A stretch of DNA of 64,000 nt from Arthrinium phaeospermum (Eukaryota; Ascomycota; Sordariomycetes; Amphisphaeriales; Apiosporaceae): NCBI GenBank assembly GCA_006503535.1, contig QYRS01000007.1, forward strand, positions 682,001-746,000. Reading direction: 5' to 3'. The first letter of the stretch is position 1. Each line of letters starts with the position of its first letter. Shown here in pieces: positions 32,697-45,000 of this stretch. Made by a program: the position numbers and the translations under genes. The notes under the pieces were generated by a model. It worked only from the letters and a program-made list of their open reading frames with translations. It had not been told where the DNA came from and searched no databases.

Positions 32697-35486
32697 TTAC
32701 CGCAGCTCGGCCGCGACCATGGTGAGGATCTCCTCGACGCCCTTGCGCGAGTGGGCGGGCATCTTGGCGATGCGCTGCCAGACCTCGCCGTGGCGGGGTT
32801 CAACGCTGACGCACTTGCCGACGACCTCGGCGCGCTTCTCCGAGGTGCCGTGCTCGACGAGGAACTTGTAGTACCAGGCCCAGGAGTCGCCGAGGTCGGC
32901 GTCGCGGACGAGGGCCTTTTCGAACCAGTTCTGGGCCTTGTCGAGCTTGCGCTCGCCCCAGAAGATGCGGGCGACGGCCACGAGCAGCGTGGGGTCGTTG
33001 TCCACCTCCTTGATGGCCTCGAGGCCGCGGGCCTTGCGCTGCGGCCGCTGCGTCAGGTGCCAGATCTTCTCGGACCACAGCACGCCCTGGGCCGGCTTGG
33101 GCACGTCGCGCAGGGCCCGCTCCATGAGCGCCTCGGCCTGCTTGGTGTTGCCGGCGCGGCGCTCGATGCGGACGCTCTCGCACCAGAGCTCCGGGTTCTT
33201 GGGCACGGCGAGGCGGGCGCGGTCGAGGACGGAGCGCGCCTTGGGCAGCTGGCCCAGCGTCTCCTCGAGCCGGGCGTAGAGGAGCCAGAGCGGTACCGAG
33301 GAGGGGCAGGCCTTTACGCCCGTGCCGTAAGCCTCGCGCGCCTGCAAAGGTTTGCCCAGGTCCTCGTAGATTTGGCCCTTGATCATCCACAGCTTGGGGA
33401 AGGCGGGGAACTGATCCAATGCCTGGCTGACTAGGTCCAGTGCGGCATCGTTGTCCCCAAGCGTCCGCTCAAAAGCCGCCGATTTCATCCAGACACGGTC
33501 AGTGGGCGCCTCTTGCCGCGCCTGCTGCAACAGCATGCGCGCCTGTTGGATCTGGTTGTTCTCTGCTTCGAGCTTGACGGCAGCCAGCCAGATATCCTCG
33601 TTGTTGGGGTTCTGCTTGAAAGCGCGGCCTAGCACTCGTCGTGCATTGTCGATCTCGCCTGCCAGCCACTTCTCCTTGGCCAACATCATCCACAGAATCT
33701 CGGATCGCGGACAAGCATTCACGGCCTTTTCGAGAACCTGCCACAGCTCGTCCTTGGTGCCGTGATTCCGTTCCAAATCAGCAGCTGCCAGCCATATGGT
33801 TTTGCTTGTCGGGAATACGCGCAGAGCGTAGGCATATATGGCCCGAGCCGTAATGTACATGCCCCTGTTGATACTTGAACGAGCATCTTCCATCCACGTA
33901 TCTTTACGGTCGTCGTCCTCATCGAGATTCCATCCTAGCGTCTCTTGGACAATCAGGCCACAAGTGACAAGGGCGCCTTCGGCTTCACACTTCTCGGCTT
34001 CTTCGATCCATACTTCGCGCTTGGGCATGGCTCCCTCCTTTGCCAATACCTGAACAGCACGCTTGGGCACGTTGAGTTTGGTCGCGGTGCCCAACTGCTC
34101 CTGCAACCTCGCAGCAGCAATCCAAATTTCGTGCGAAGTAGGAAGATGTTTACGCGCCTTATTCAGCACCTTCTGGGCGTTCTCGGGGGTCTCCAGATGG
34201 GCCAGAGCCAGCCATAGATCGAGAGACCTCGGGATGAGCTCCGTGGCCTTGGCGAGGAGCAGACGCGCATCAACCGGGTCTTCCTCGAGGTTCACTGCCT
34301 CTTTCCACAATGCTTCCGATTCCGGGATGTGATCCAAGGCTTTTCTGATGACAATCTTCTTGCTTCTCGGATCCGTCTCCAGCTTCATAGCCTCGACCCA
34401 TAACCTCACGGAACTGTTATTTAATTTGATCGCGTCGCTTGCGATGATTTTGGCGTTGCGTCCCTCGTTGAGTCGGATGTTCTCTAGCCATACATCTTCA
34501 TTCTTGGGACATTGCTGACACCCCTTGGCCATGAGATTCCGTGCTTGTACAATCTTGCCAGCCATTTCTTCCAAACGCGCGGCCGCAATCCAACCAGGAC
34601 CATTGTTCGGGTTCGTCTTGATAACCGAGTTCAGCAGCTCGCGGACACGGTTGATATCTCCAACTTGTGCCGCGCTCTCGGGTAACTGAGACTTGGCCAG
34701 ACTGGTGAGGTAGCCTTTGGGGTCAATACTACTCGCGCTCCCGACTGTGGATGCTGTGCCGCTGCCTTGCGATGCCTGGTCCAGCCTGACCTGAAGGACT
34801 TTGTCTCGAGCTTCACCAATCTTGGCGAAATTGGTCATGGTCCCTTCCGCAGATGCGCCAGATGACTCAGGCCCATCCACGACCATCGAGCCGAGCTCGC
34901 CGGCTCCCGAAGCAGCCGCAATGACGCTGTCTGGCACGGCATAACTGCGCTGGTTTCGTCGGGCCTCCCTTGCTCTCCGTGCTTTGCCTGTAAGATCGCC
35001 TACTTCCGGGAGGCTGGCCCACTCGTCGTCCGTAACATTCCCTAACGCCCGCTTCAGATCGGAGAATTGCTGTTGTATCTTGGGGTTGTTGCGCTCGAAT
35101 TCCTCCTTCTCAGCCTGCTCCCTGGCCTCGCGGCGCTTCTTTCCCCTCCGCGCCATCTTCTCGTCGACCTCCTTGTATATACGGTCGGCCTCGTCATCGT
35201 CTTTGTCGTAAATGCCACCGGCGAATAAACCGACCTCGCTGTCGGGGTCCTGGAAGCGCTCGTCGTTGGCGTTGTCGTCATCTTTGTCGTCGTCCTTCTT
35301 GGCCGCATCGCCAAACCCCAGCTGGGCAGCTCTCTTGGCCAGGGCTTCTTTGATCTGGTCTTCGGAAGGACCCTCGCGGGCAGGACCCAAATCGGATCGG
35401 GTGGTGAAACCAGTGGCACCTCGACCTAAACCCGCGACGTAGTTTTCCGGCGCGGGCATGTCGAGGAAGCTCTGTCGGTTTGCCAT
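32697..35486 (-). CDS. PRP6: Pre-mRNA splicing factor Prp6/Prp1, U5 snRNP component
   Basis: The intron-free frame runs from ATG (CAT at 35484-35486) to TAA at 32697-32699, giving 929 aa, the usual size. The N-terminal PRP1 domain (residues about 10-175) includes NYVAGLGRGATGFTTRSDLG, GLFAGGIYDKDDDEADRIY and KIQQQFSDLKRALGNVTDDE, all typical. From about residue 255 to the end come tandem HAT/TPR helical repeats, recognisable from recurring W-x-x-A/E-A-x-x-L-E patterns (for example GPGWIAAARLEEMAG and SEALWKEAVNLEE). Prp6 bridges U5 and U4/U6 snRNPs in the tri-snRNP in the nucleus. Third-position G+C rises sharply in the last 700 coding bases (32697-33420) compared with the rest. The gene is divergent from DIM1 (671 bp apart) and convergent with VAC7. 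Confidence 0.96.
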   Translation of the reverse strand: MANRQSFLDMPAPENYVAGLGRGATGFTTRSDLGPAREGPSEDQIKEALAKRAAQLGFGDAAKKDDDKDDDNANDERFQDPDSEVGLFAGGIYDKDDDEADRIYKEVDEKMARRGKKRREAREQAEKEEFERNNPKIQQQFSDLKRALGNVTDDEWASLPEVGDLTGKARRAREARRNQRSYAVPDSVIAAASGAGELGSMVVDGPESSGASAEGTMTNFAKIGEARDKVLQVRLDQASQGSGTASTVGSASSIDPKGYLTSLAKSQLPESAAQVGDINRVRELLNSVIKTNPNNGPGWIAAARLEEMAGKIVQARNLMAKGCQQCPKNEDVWLENIRLNEGRNAKIIASDAIKLNNSSVRLWVEAMKLETDPRSKKIVIRKALDHIPESEALWKEAVNLEEDPVDARLLLAKATELIPRSLDLWLALAHLETPENAQKVLNKARKHLPTSHEIWIAAARLQEQLGTATKLNVPKRAVQVLAKEGAMPKREVWIEEAEKCEAEGALVTCGLIVQETLGWNLDEDDDRKDTWMEDARSSINRGMYITARAIYAYALRVFPTSKTIWLAAADLERNHGTKDELWQVLEKAVNACPRSEILWMMLAKEKWLAGEIDNARRVLGRAFKQNPNNEDIWLAAVKLEAENNQIQQARMLLQQARQEAPTDRVWMKSAAFERTLGDNDAALDLVSQALDQFPAFPKLWMIKGQIYEDLGKPLQAREAYGTGVKACPSSVPLWLLYARLEETLGQLPKARSVLDRARLAVPKNPELWCESVRIERRAGNTKQAEALMERALRDVPKPAQGVLWSEKIWHLTQRPQRKARGLEAIKEVDNDPTLLVAVARIFWGERKLDKAQNWFEKALVRDADLGDSWAWYYKFLVEHGTSEKRAEVVGKCVSVEPRHGEVWQRIAKMPAHSRKGVEEILTMVAAELR

Positions 35487-36157
35487 GGTGGGCGATGGTC
35501 GAAGGGAGAAGCTCTCCCCAAGCAACCAGATATAGGAACTATTTGTTGAATTTTCTGGCGATCAGATATGCGGTTTGCCAGAGGCGCTCGTCTGGTGTTA
35601 ACGGCGCGCAGTTTCTCGTTGCCCAAATAGATACTAGAGCTCTGTATCTCCGTATGCTATTGAAACGGCGGTATATCGAACGAGCTTGTTGGGGTTCGCA
35701 GCAGTCGATATCGGCGATAAATATCTAGGGGATTGATAGATGAAATGAAGTTCGTCGCGGCCGGAATGATCGCGAGTTATGTACGTGTAAAAGGGCGTGT
35801 GTGTTGGCTGGCGCGACGTTACGATCTTTGAAGCCCATCCGCTTTGAAGCTATGGTACATCTGCGCCGGGAGCCTTTGGAAAAAGAAAGAGTGGACCCAA
35901 ATGTGATTCAGGTACCTGCCGGCCTGCCAAAAGACCTAGAAGACATCGCTGAGCTTACCTAACTGGACAGCAGATGCCCCGCCAATCTGAATTCCAGGCG
36001 AACAGGGATAGGCCTGCACCTAGCTAAAATCACTGCTAAGATAAGAATCGATAACCAGAAACCTCCCAAAATATTTTGAGTGCCATCCCACCGCCCCTCA
36101 TCGTCGCGCACCTTCTCGTCGCTTGTTCGTTGCGCAATTACTCACATATCCTCCAAC
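35487..36157. promoter_or_regulatory. Shared upstream region of PRP6 and DIM1
   Basis: The 671 bases between the two start codons must hold both promoters and leaders. No gene was found in it. AT-rich stretches occur near 35690-35740 and 36030-36080. No individual regulatory site could be assigned with confidence. Confidence 0.6.
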
Positions 36158-38164
<2,007 letters not shown>

Positions 38165-39142
38165 TCAAAACACAACACATGTTCGCATCACGATCTGCTG
38201 CTTGCTAACGTTTGGCATCTTGTGGCGTTATGGATTCGGAAAAGAAGAGAAATTCAGCACAACAGTCCGTATGCATCTGGACTGACCGGAGTTTGGGCGA
38301 AAATTTTCCTCTACTCATTCAGAGAGAGGCAGGAGGCGTTTTGTTGATGATATCCATTCGAGGAAAAAAGCCAGTTCTTGGGGGGAATGGAACCCAAGAT
38401 ATATAAGCATGGGGGGTTGAGATCAAGGCTTAGAGAAGAGATCATGTATCCCTCATGCCAAATGCCAAATGATACGGCATCTAGTGACTTTGAAACCTGA
38501 AAGATGCCTACATAAACGCTCTACTGTCTGAAATGAGTCCACACCATATGAACAATGCGATATGAATCAGGTACGAATAACCCCTGAGGTCCATATACCC
38601 CAGTATTCTGTGTTGTACAATTGGCAAGATCCCCTTAAAGTTTGAATGAAAGGTTGTCGGTATCACATGTCGGGCAAGGAAGTATCAAGTAACAGCTTCA
38701 ACGTTTATTAAAGTTGTGGACCATTCTCATTACATGTATTATTCATCATCGACCTCGACTCCAGCCCCCTAGGCCTACCGAACCATGCGTTGGTATTTCT
38801 CTACGTATTTCCCCTTCATCATCCTGCTCTCGTCTTCTATCAGCTCCCCAAGACGAAAAGGGTATCCCAGAAATAAGAAAAATCAAATTAGTCATCATTT
38901 GTACCCCTGAACACCGTGGTATGAGGATTTCGCTCCGTTTCCCGTGAAGTAGAAGAAAACCGCACTTCTCCTCGTCTTGAACGCTGTTTTCTCGTGCCTC
39001 CGATTGTGCGGGTGGTATTTGTTAGTTGTAGTAAAGGTTGAAAGAAGAGGAAGAAGGGAAGAACAATTAAAAGGGGAAATATCCGCCCCGGTAAATGATT
39101 AGCAGGGCTCGCAAGCCAAGAAGATGCCAGGAAGGAGCCTTT
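38165..39142. other. Convergent 3' flanks of DIM1 and the dysferlin-domain gene
   Basis: No gene was seen in this 1.0-kb stretch. 38860-39080 is purine-rich (AAGAAAA, GAAGAGGAAG words). It should contain the two 3' untranslated regions. Confidence 0.5.
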
Positions 39143-40624
39143 TCAGGGAAGCTGCTCTCTGTTTGCCCCAATAGCACCACTCTGATCCACACCCTCCCAG
39201 CCTCCTTGCCAGCCGCGGTCGCCAGCTACGGCGCCGCCCGACTCGCCGCTCTCAGCCATGCCCTTGACGTCGCTCCAATACTCGAGCCGGCGCACTTCCT
39301 CGTCGGCGTGCGTGACTGCCGCCGCCAGGTTCGCCACCTTGTCCTCAAGTTCCGCGTCAAACGGCGCGGCGTTCTCGTTATTACTGCCGCCCTCCTTGGC
39401 TTTGCCCGCCTTCTTCTGCTCCTCGAGCTTCTTGACAGCTTCGTCGTGGGTGCCCATAAGTTTCGTCAGAAGCAGCCGCCGTGACGCCTGGAACACGAAG
39501 ATGGACATGATTTCGTGCATGTGGTTCTGCAGGTCCAGCCAGTTGTCCGCGGCGTGCTCGAGATAGTTCTCCACGGCGTCCAGCTTCTCCCGATCAATGC
39601 GTGATACTCTCAGGATGGCCATCAGCATGTCCGCGCTTTCCACGTCTTTCTTCTCCGACACGGCGTCTTCCTCGTGGAGCACGCACGCACTGGTGCGCGA
39701 AGCCGTGTCGAGTACGCTGGACGCTCCGTCGCGAAGGGAGGTGTGTTTGTTGGCAGCAGCCTCGACGGTGAAGTATTCCGGGTTGAGCAGGTGGGGGTCG
39801 TTGGCTTGATAGCCGATCCCCTTCTTTATGCGCCGCCGGATCCAAGCCCGCCTTCGCACGAACGAGTTATACCACTTCGGACCGTGCCACGAGAATTTCT
39901 TGGAGAACATGAAGGAGTACTCCCAGCCATCTTGATCAACATCGATCGCATCATCGTGATTCACCCTCCACTCTGGCCAGGCCCACTCCCAGCTCGGGTC
40001 TGGTGGCTGCGCTGTTTTGATGTTGGTCGGGCTCGGCTTGTGGTTGGAGTTGGTCCAGGCCGGAGGGTCGAGGTTGCCCAGCGCAGCAGAGGCGAATAGG
40101 GGTATACCACAAAGAAAGCCACCTCTTTCATTCTCGTATAGTATATCAATAGCTGTCTCGGGCGATTTACGACGCGGATGAGTATGTTTGTCTTTCTTGG
40201 GCTGTCCATTTGCTGATGCCGTCGTGGCTGCCGCCTGCTCTTTGCCTCCACGCGAAGGGCTAGCTTCTTCGGTCGTCGGGGGTTTGTGGCCTACGGGAGG
40301 CGAGTTCTTGCTGCCGGTGTTTGAGTCGCTGGTGTTTTCATTCGCCGGGCCCGGCACATCGACGCCGTCGCGCTTGGAGATAGGAGCAGCAGCATCCCGC
40401 AACGGCTGCCGCGAGTCGGAAGAGGTCATGGCCCGTTCGTCTCCCGAGGTGTTGGCGACATCGGTGGAGGTATTATTATCAGCATCGGGGCTACCGCCGG
40501 GCCGAGAAGTAGAGCCATCGTCGGCCCCGGAGGTGGCAGACTGGTCTACCAGGATAATCTCATGATCGATATCACTATCTTTGAGAGGAGGTACGCGCCG
40601 CGATGTGCGCACTCTGGGTCTCAT
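39143..40624 (-). CDS. Dysferlin-domain (DysF) protein, Spo73/Mug65-like
   Basis: The intron-free frame runs from the first ATG (CAT at 40622-40624) to TGA at the 39143 end, giving 493 aa. Residues 1-160 are Ser/Asp/Lys-rich and disordered. The core at about 160-275 contains AIDILYENERGGFLCGIPLF, then a Trp/Pro-rich EWAWPEWRVNHD segment, then DGWEYSFMFS and FSWHGPKWYNSFVRRRAWIR. This is the DysFN/DysFC signature of fungal Pex23/Pex24, Spo73 and Mug65-type proteins. The C-terminal part is helical (EQKKAGKAKE coil) and Glu-rich. No transmembrane segment is evident, so it fits the small Spo73/Mug65 branch better than the peroxisomal Pex23 group. Yeast Spo73 acts in spore-membrane extension, but a role in this organism is inferred. 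Codons at the 3' end are GC-rich. Confidence 0.85.
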   Translation of the reverse strand: MRPRVRTSRRVPPLKDSDIDHEIILVDQSATSGADDGSTSRPGGSPDADNNTSTDVANTSGDERAMTSSDSRQPLRDAAAPISKRDGVDVPGPANENTSDSNTGSKNSPPVGHKPPTTEEASPSRGGKEQAAATTASANGQPKKDKHTHPRRKSPETAIDILYENERGGFLCGIPLFASAALGNLDPPAWTNSNHKPSPTNIKTAQPPDPSWEWAWPEWRVNHDDAIDVDQDGWEYSFMFSKKFSWHGPKWYNSFVRRRAWIRRRIKKGIGYQANDPHLLNPEYFTVEAAANKHTSLRDGASSVLDTASRTSACVLHEEDAVSEKKDVESADMLMAILRVSRIDREKLDAVENYLEHAADNWLDLQNHMHEIMSIFVFQASRRLLLTKLMGTHDEAVKKLEEQKKAGKAKEGGSNNENAAPFDAELEDKVANLAAAVTHADEEVRRLEYWSDVKGMAESGESGGAVAGDRGWQGGWEGVDQSGAIGANREQLP

Positions 40625-42343
40625 TGTGTGGGGATCCCGACATGCAAAGCATACTGAGAAGGTGGAAAAAAGGAAGAAGAAGTCGTCGCGGGCTAGACCA
40701 TGCCAGCTAGTCACCTACAAGTACGAGTTTTTCCTTTTTTTCTTCTCGATATGATAATGGATTTTCAAGTAATGGGAATTAGATTCAGCATGCGAGTCCC
40801 ACCTTGTCAGGTTTAGTTCTCGGGCAGTGGATGAGGATCAACGTGAAATGGAAAACGGAGAATGGGCTGAATGGCTTTGCGAGGCAGCCAAGGCAGGCAG
40901 GCAGGTGCTGCGGTACTAGCCTGTGAGGCTGGAAGAAGCTACTCTGCGTAGTAGCAGCAGCGGGACTTGCTACGACGGAGCTATGACGATGACGACCGGA
41001 AACAGGCGTGACTAAAACAATCCTGCTACCCGACGCACAAACAAACATCTGGCTGGTCGGCAGTATAGGCCGTGAACGTGATTCTGGAATCAACCTGTTT
41101 CTTCTCGCGACAGGAGAGTCGCATGTCGCGATGCGCCAGAGCCATCTTCAAAAGGTATTGGGTCTGATGATGTAATTTCACGGACCCATCGCTTGCCTGT
41201 GATCCATCCATTGTTGAGATGCGGCAGGTACGGGACGGGTACACAGGCGGCCTCTGACCAGTAGGGAGGGACATCAACAAGACACCGGATTAATCAAATA
41301 CAATGTACCTAGCCAGGCTTTCCCCGACAACCACCCAGCAACAAATACAGCAATAATTTCAAGAGTAATAATCGGATTATTACACTTGTATACTATATCT
41401 GTTTATACCACTAATTATTCCATCGAAATGTTAAGCATCGGTAATTAATCCAGCTATCCCAGTGCCTAGGTATTCAATGTCACTTTTGCCCTCTGGGTGA
41501 CTGGCTTCTGGCCAAGATTAGATCGGACTGGATTGGGATTGGCTTGGGACGGGAAATGTCAAGAACCCACTTGGTGCTTGGGTCCTGGACCTTTCGACCT
41601 TTCCCCGCAATAGAGCAGCAGCAGCAGCAGCAGCAGCAGCTCCGGCATGGAAGCTTCAACATACGTCATGCAAGCAAATTGACTGTTCTGCGACCTGGAG
41701 AGGAATAGCAGATGTCATGTTTCAACAACGTGACCCATCAGCCCACCAAAGGGACCGTTTCGTTCTCGACTGCTCTAGCCAGTCACATCCTGTAGAGTTC
41801 TTGCCATTACCTCATTGGTCGGGCCCGTTACCTAGCGAAAACTCGAGGAAGGTCCAGAAGAAGGTCCTCCGTAACCTAACAAGGTAGCCGCCGGACAATA
41901 GGTCCGGCCGCGGCTTACATCGATGTAGTATCGATCTGATACATGTTGACTTTCCATATGTTACCCAGACAGCTGATCTCCCGCCCAGAGGTACACGCAA
42001 AATAGATACATGCGGGCAGGTATTGACTTGTAGGGAAAGTATCAAAATGGATGGACGGTACAGTTGATGCATGTAGTAATCATGCCATCACACATCCCGC
42101 TTGCTTGGGTAACCCGTAACAACAACTCTCCCGCCTCCCAATTGGTATTTCTTCCCGCCCGCCCTTCGTGTGACTTCATTCGTCTTCCTCCTCTCCAATC
42201 CCATTCAAACCAAAGCAACTTAAATCCAACTACCGCTCTCTTCTCCCCATTCGAGCTTCACTCATCGATTCCTCTCTAAATATCCACGAACCATTTCGCC
42301 TTACACCACACACTTACATACAACAACCCACCAACCAAACAAC
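40625..42343. other. Divergent intergenic region, 1.7 kb
   Basis: It separates the minus-strand DysF gene from the plus-strand LEA-like gene and must hold both promoters. A (AGC)9 microsatellite lies at 41614-41640. 42110-42340 is CA/TC-rich, as expected for the leader of the gene at 42344. No other gene was seen. Confidence 0.55.
41614..41640 (+). repeat. AGC trinucleotide microsatellite, nine copies
   Basis: Nine perfect AGC units lie in intergenic DNA. They sit in a non-coding context, so they do not encode a Gln or Ser run. Confidence 0.9.
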
Positions 42344-42922
42344 ATGTCTCGCTCACGCATGCCCCTCGTCCTCGGCCTCGGTGCCGCCGGTGGTGTCGGA
42401 TACTACCTCTACAGCGCGGGTGGCGACCCCAAGGTCGCCCAGAAGAAGGCAGAGGGTGAGTGATCACGCGAGAGAGACCCTTCCTTGGATATCCACCGCG
42501 ATATAGTTGCTAACTCGGCATCTTTCCACGCATAGCCGATGCCCACAAGCTCAGCTCCGAAGCCAAGAGCCACATACCCGGCCGCACCTCGCAAGCCGAG
42601 AAGGATGCTGAGAAGTTTGGTGCCCAAGCTGGCGCCAAGGTGGACCAATTTGTAAGTATTCTTGCACACCTTACCCAATTCACTCCTTTGGGAGAGGGAG
42701 AGAGAAAGTGTGAGAGGGAACGGGCGACTAATCATGTACCAATCCCAACAGGCCAACAAGACCCAAGCAGACGTCGCGAAGCTCAAGGCTGATGCCGAGG
42801 CCTACGGCAAGGACCTCAAGCAAGACGCCCTCAAGAAGGTGGACGACTTTGACCGCAAGGTTGAGTCCAAGACAGCTGAGGCCAAGAGCGGTATCTCGAG
42901 CTGGTTTGGTGGAAGCAAGTAA
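42344..42922 (+). CDS. Small LEA-like membrane-anchored protein (calcofluor-white-hypersensitive type)
   Basis: Three exons (42344-42455, 42536-42651, 42752-42922) encode 132 aa, with GTGAGT and GTAAGT donors and TAG or CAG acceptors. After MSRSR, residues about 6-24 form one hydrophobic Gly/Ala/Leu segment (PLVLGLGAAGGVGYYLYSAG), a likely membrane anchor. The rest is a long amphipathic helix rich in Lys, Ala, Asp and Glu with 11-residue-like periodicity (KLKADAEAYGKDLKQDALKK), resembling LEA or apolipoprotein helices, and it ends in SSWFGGSK. Fungal homologs are commonly labelled calcofluor white hypersensitive protein; the biochemical role is unknown. An N-terminal anchor after a short basic tip would suit a mitochondrial or other organelle membrane, but this is a guess. 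Confidence 0.85.
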
Positions 42923-43347
42923 AAACTGGTGGACTGGATTGGGACACAGAGAGCCTGAGTTGCGCTCAATGATTATGATTAATCCTCGTCTGTTCCTGGC
43001 TTAGGCCGAGACGACATGAGGCTTTGTGGCGCTTATGCTATGATACGACATGAGACGACATTATATGTATTGGACGGTGTAATGGCTTAATTCAGGGACA
43101 AATTCGGAATTGAAACTTCGACTTTTTCAACAGTTCATTGGAGTCATGTCGAGCAGGCAACGTACGCAGTGATGTGTGTGAACCATTTGATTTGAGCTTT
43201 TTTAAAGCGACCTTCACTCGCACGAGGGCGTACATCTTGTGGCGGTATTACCAATTTCTCCTTCTCGCCGTTGTCCGCCCACACGGCTCGGCCATTGATG
43301 AGTGAGCCGGTACCTAAAATAAACATTTGCTTGTGATATCCAATAAG
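42923..43347. other. Convergent 3' flanks
   Basis: These 425 bases lie between the LEA-like gene and DUG1, which converge. No gene was seen. The region is AT-rich and should hold both polyadenylation sites. Confidence 0.5.
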
Positions 43348-44778
43348 TTAAACCTGCTTCTCCTCGGCGACGTAGTGCAAGTAAGCGCCCAAGAGCTTGA
43401 TGCCCTCAATGTAGTTCCTCTTGTCGAGCTTCTCGTTGATGGAGTGGGCGCCGTCGGTGGAGCTGCCCATGGGCAGCAGCAGCACGTTCTTGCCGGTGGC
43501 CTGCTCAAAGGTGAGGGTGACGGGGATGCTGCCGCCCTCGCGGGTGAAGTCGGGCTGGGTGCCCCAGACGCGCTCGACGGCCTTGCCGGCGGCGCGGAAG
43601 TTCCAGTGGTTCGGGCTCGCGACCCACCACTTGCCCGTGTGCTGGGCGTACACGTTGAGCGTGTTCTTGGAGCCCAGCTTGGCGAACGTCTCGCGCACAA
43701 ACTTGTAGACGCACTCGTTGGTTTGGTCGATGTCCATGTCGGGCACGGTGCGGATGGAGAACTTGCCGATCACCTTGGCGGGGATGACCGTCTTGGCGCC
43801 GGGGGCCGAGAAGGCGCCCTCGATGCCGTGCACCGAGAGCGAAGGGTATCGCCAACGTGCCATGAGCGTGGGCTTCTTGTCCTCGAAGATGGTCGTCTTG
43901 GATCCGAGCGACTCGTGGAGGTTGTCCATGGTGAAGCTGATGTTGTCGTACAAGCCCTCCTCCTCGGCCGTCACGGGTGCCACCTGCTCCATGATGCCGG
44001 GAATTTGGATCTTGCCGTCCGTGTCCACAAGGCTTCCCAGCACGCGCACCAGGTCAGTCATGGGCTCCTGGGCAGTGCCACCGAAGACACCCGAGTGCAG
44101 GTCGGCGCCGGGGCCCGAGATCTCAACGCTGTAGTAGTTGCACCCGCGCAGACCGTAGGTCAGGCAGGGCTTCTCGGTGCCGAGCCAGTAGTTGTCCGAG
44201 ATGCAGACGGCATCGGCGTCGGCAAAGTAGCCCTTGCCCTCCTTCTCGATCAGCTCCTCGAGACCTTCGGAACCGTACTCCTCCATGCCCTCGAAACACA
44301 TCAGCAGGTTGACGGGGAAGTCAACGCCAGCCTTCTGGTGGGCCTCGATGGCGTTGAGCCAGCCCAGGACGGGGCCCTTATCGTCGGTGCTGCCGCGGCC
44401 GAACATCTTGCCGTCCTCGCCGACCGTGAGGGTGAAAGGCTCAGTGGCCCAGCCGTCGCTCTTCTCGGCGGGTTGGACGTCGTAGTGGCCGTAGACGAGA
44501 ATGGTACGTTTGCTGGCGTCGCGGCCGTAGCGGGCCAGGACGACGGGTGGGAGGTCGAGCTCGGGGTGGTCGGGCTGCTTGCCGAGGGGCCGCATCTCGA
44601 CCTCGGCGCCGAGGGCCTTGAGCTCGGTCTGCAGCCACTCGCCCATGCGGACGACATCGGGGCGGCGGGCAGCCTCGGAGCTGATGGAGGGGATGGCGAC
44701 GGCCTTGGAGAGTCTCTCGATGAAGTGGGATGAGAGCTCATCCACCTTGGAGAAGTAGCCGTCCAGTTGGGGCGCCAT
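43348..44778 (-). CDS. DUG1: Cys-Gly metallodipeptidase Dug1 (M20 family)
   Basis: The frame from ATG (CAT at 44776-44778) to TAA at 43348-43350 gives 476 aa, matching fungal Dug1 and mammalian CNDP2. Metal and catalytic motifs are intact: GHYDVQP (His98, Asp100), RGSTDDKGP (Asp132), FEGMEEYGS (Glu166 as base, Glu167 as ligand), ISDNYWLG (Asp195) and STDGAHSIN (His about 445). Dug1 splits Cys-Gly and other dipeptides in the cytosol, the last step of glutathione turnover. The frame also extends upstream to a second ATG at 45000, adding 74 residues that are rich in Arg, Ser and Thr with almost no acid, like a mitochondrial presequence. Third positions are strongly G/C, which creates long antisense open frames. 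It is convergent with the LEA-like gene. Confidence 0.95.
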   Translation of the reverse strand: MAPQLDGYFSKVDELSSHFIERLSKAVAIPSISSEAARRPDVVRMGEWLQTELKALGAEVEMRPLGKQPDHPELDLPPVVLARYGRDASKRTILVYGHYDVQPAEKSDGWATEPFTLTVGEDGKMFGRGSTDDKGPVLGWLNAIEAHQKAGVDFPVNLLMCFEGMEEYGSEGLEELIEKEGKGYFADADAVCISDNYWLGTEKPCLTYGLRGCNYYSVEISGPGADLHSGVFGGTAQEPMTDLVRVLGSLVDTDGKIQIPGIMEQVAPVTAEEEGLYDNISFTMDNLHESLGSKTTIFEDKKPTLMARWRYPSLSVHGIEGAFSAPGAKTVIPAKVIGKFSIRTVPDMDIDQTNECVYKFVRETFAKLGSKNTLNVYAQHTGKWWVASPNHWNFRAAGKAVERVWGTQPDFTREGGSIPVTLTFEQATGKNVLLLPMGSSTDGAHSINEKLDKRNYIEGIKLLGAYLHYVAEEKQV

Positions 44779-45000
44779 GTTGCGGGCTTGATGTGAACGG
44801 AGCTCGTCTGTTAAATAGCTTCGTCGGAGGGCGGTGTTGTTGGTCAGGCCGGGGAAGCGTGTAGATTTCCTGGCAACGGTAGAGATGGGACGCTGAGATG
44901 TACAAGTCTGGAAAGAAGAAAAACCAAAGGGAGTGGATGCCAGCTTATGATTCCACGTGCATCGGGTCGACGATAGTCGTGTGAGCAGGATGCGGGGCAT
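44779..45000 (-). other. In-frame N-terminal extension of DUG1, possible mitochondrial presequence
   Basis: An ATG at CAT 44998-45000 is in frame with DUG1, with no stop between. The 74 codons give MPRILLTRLSSTRC and onward, with about ten Arg, five Lys or His, many Ser and Thr, and only one Asp and one Glu, both near the end. That composition fits a matrix-targeting sequence. It may be used as an alternative start or be only an untranslated leader. Confidence 0.4.

Noticed and set aside
32751..33434. 227-codon plus-strand open frame opposite the PRP6 3' end
   Set aside because: Same cause: the GC3-rich 3' end of PRP6 leaves the antisense frame open. HAT repeats on the minus strand are clearly the coding frame.
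43327..44733. 468-codon plus-strand open frame opposite DUG1
   Set aside because: It is the antisense shadow of a gene whose codons end almost always in G or C. The product is a low-complexity Val/Gly/Leu/Ala string with no domain, while the minus strand has all M20 catalytic motifs.
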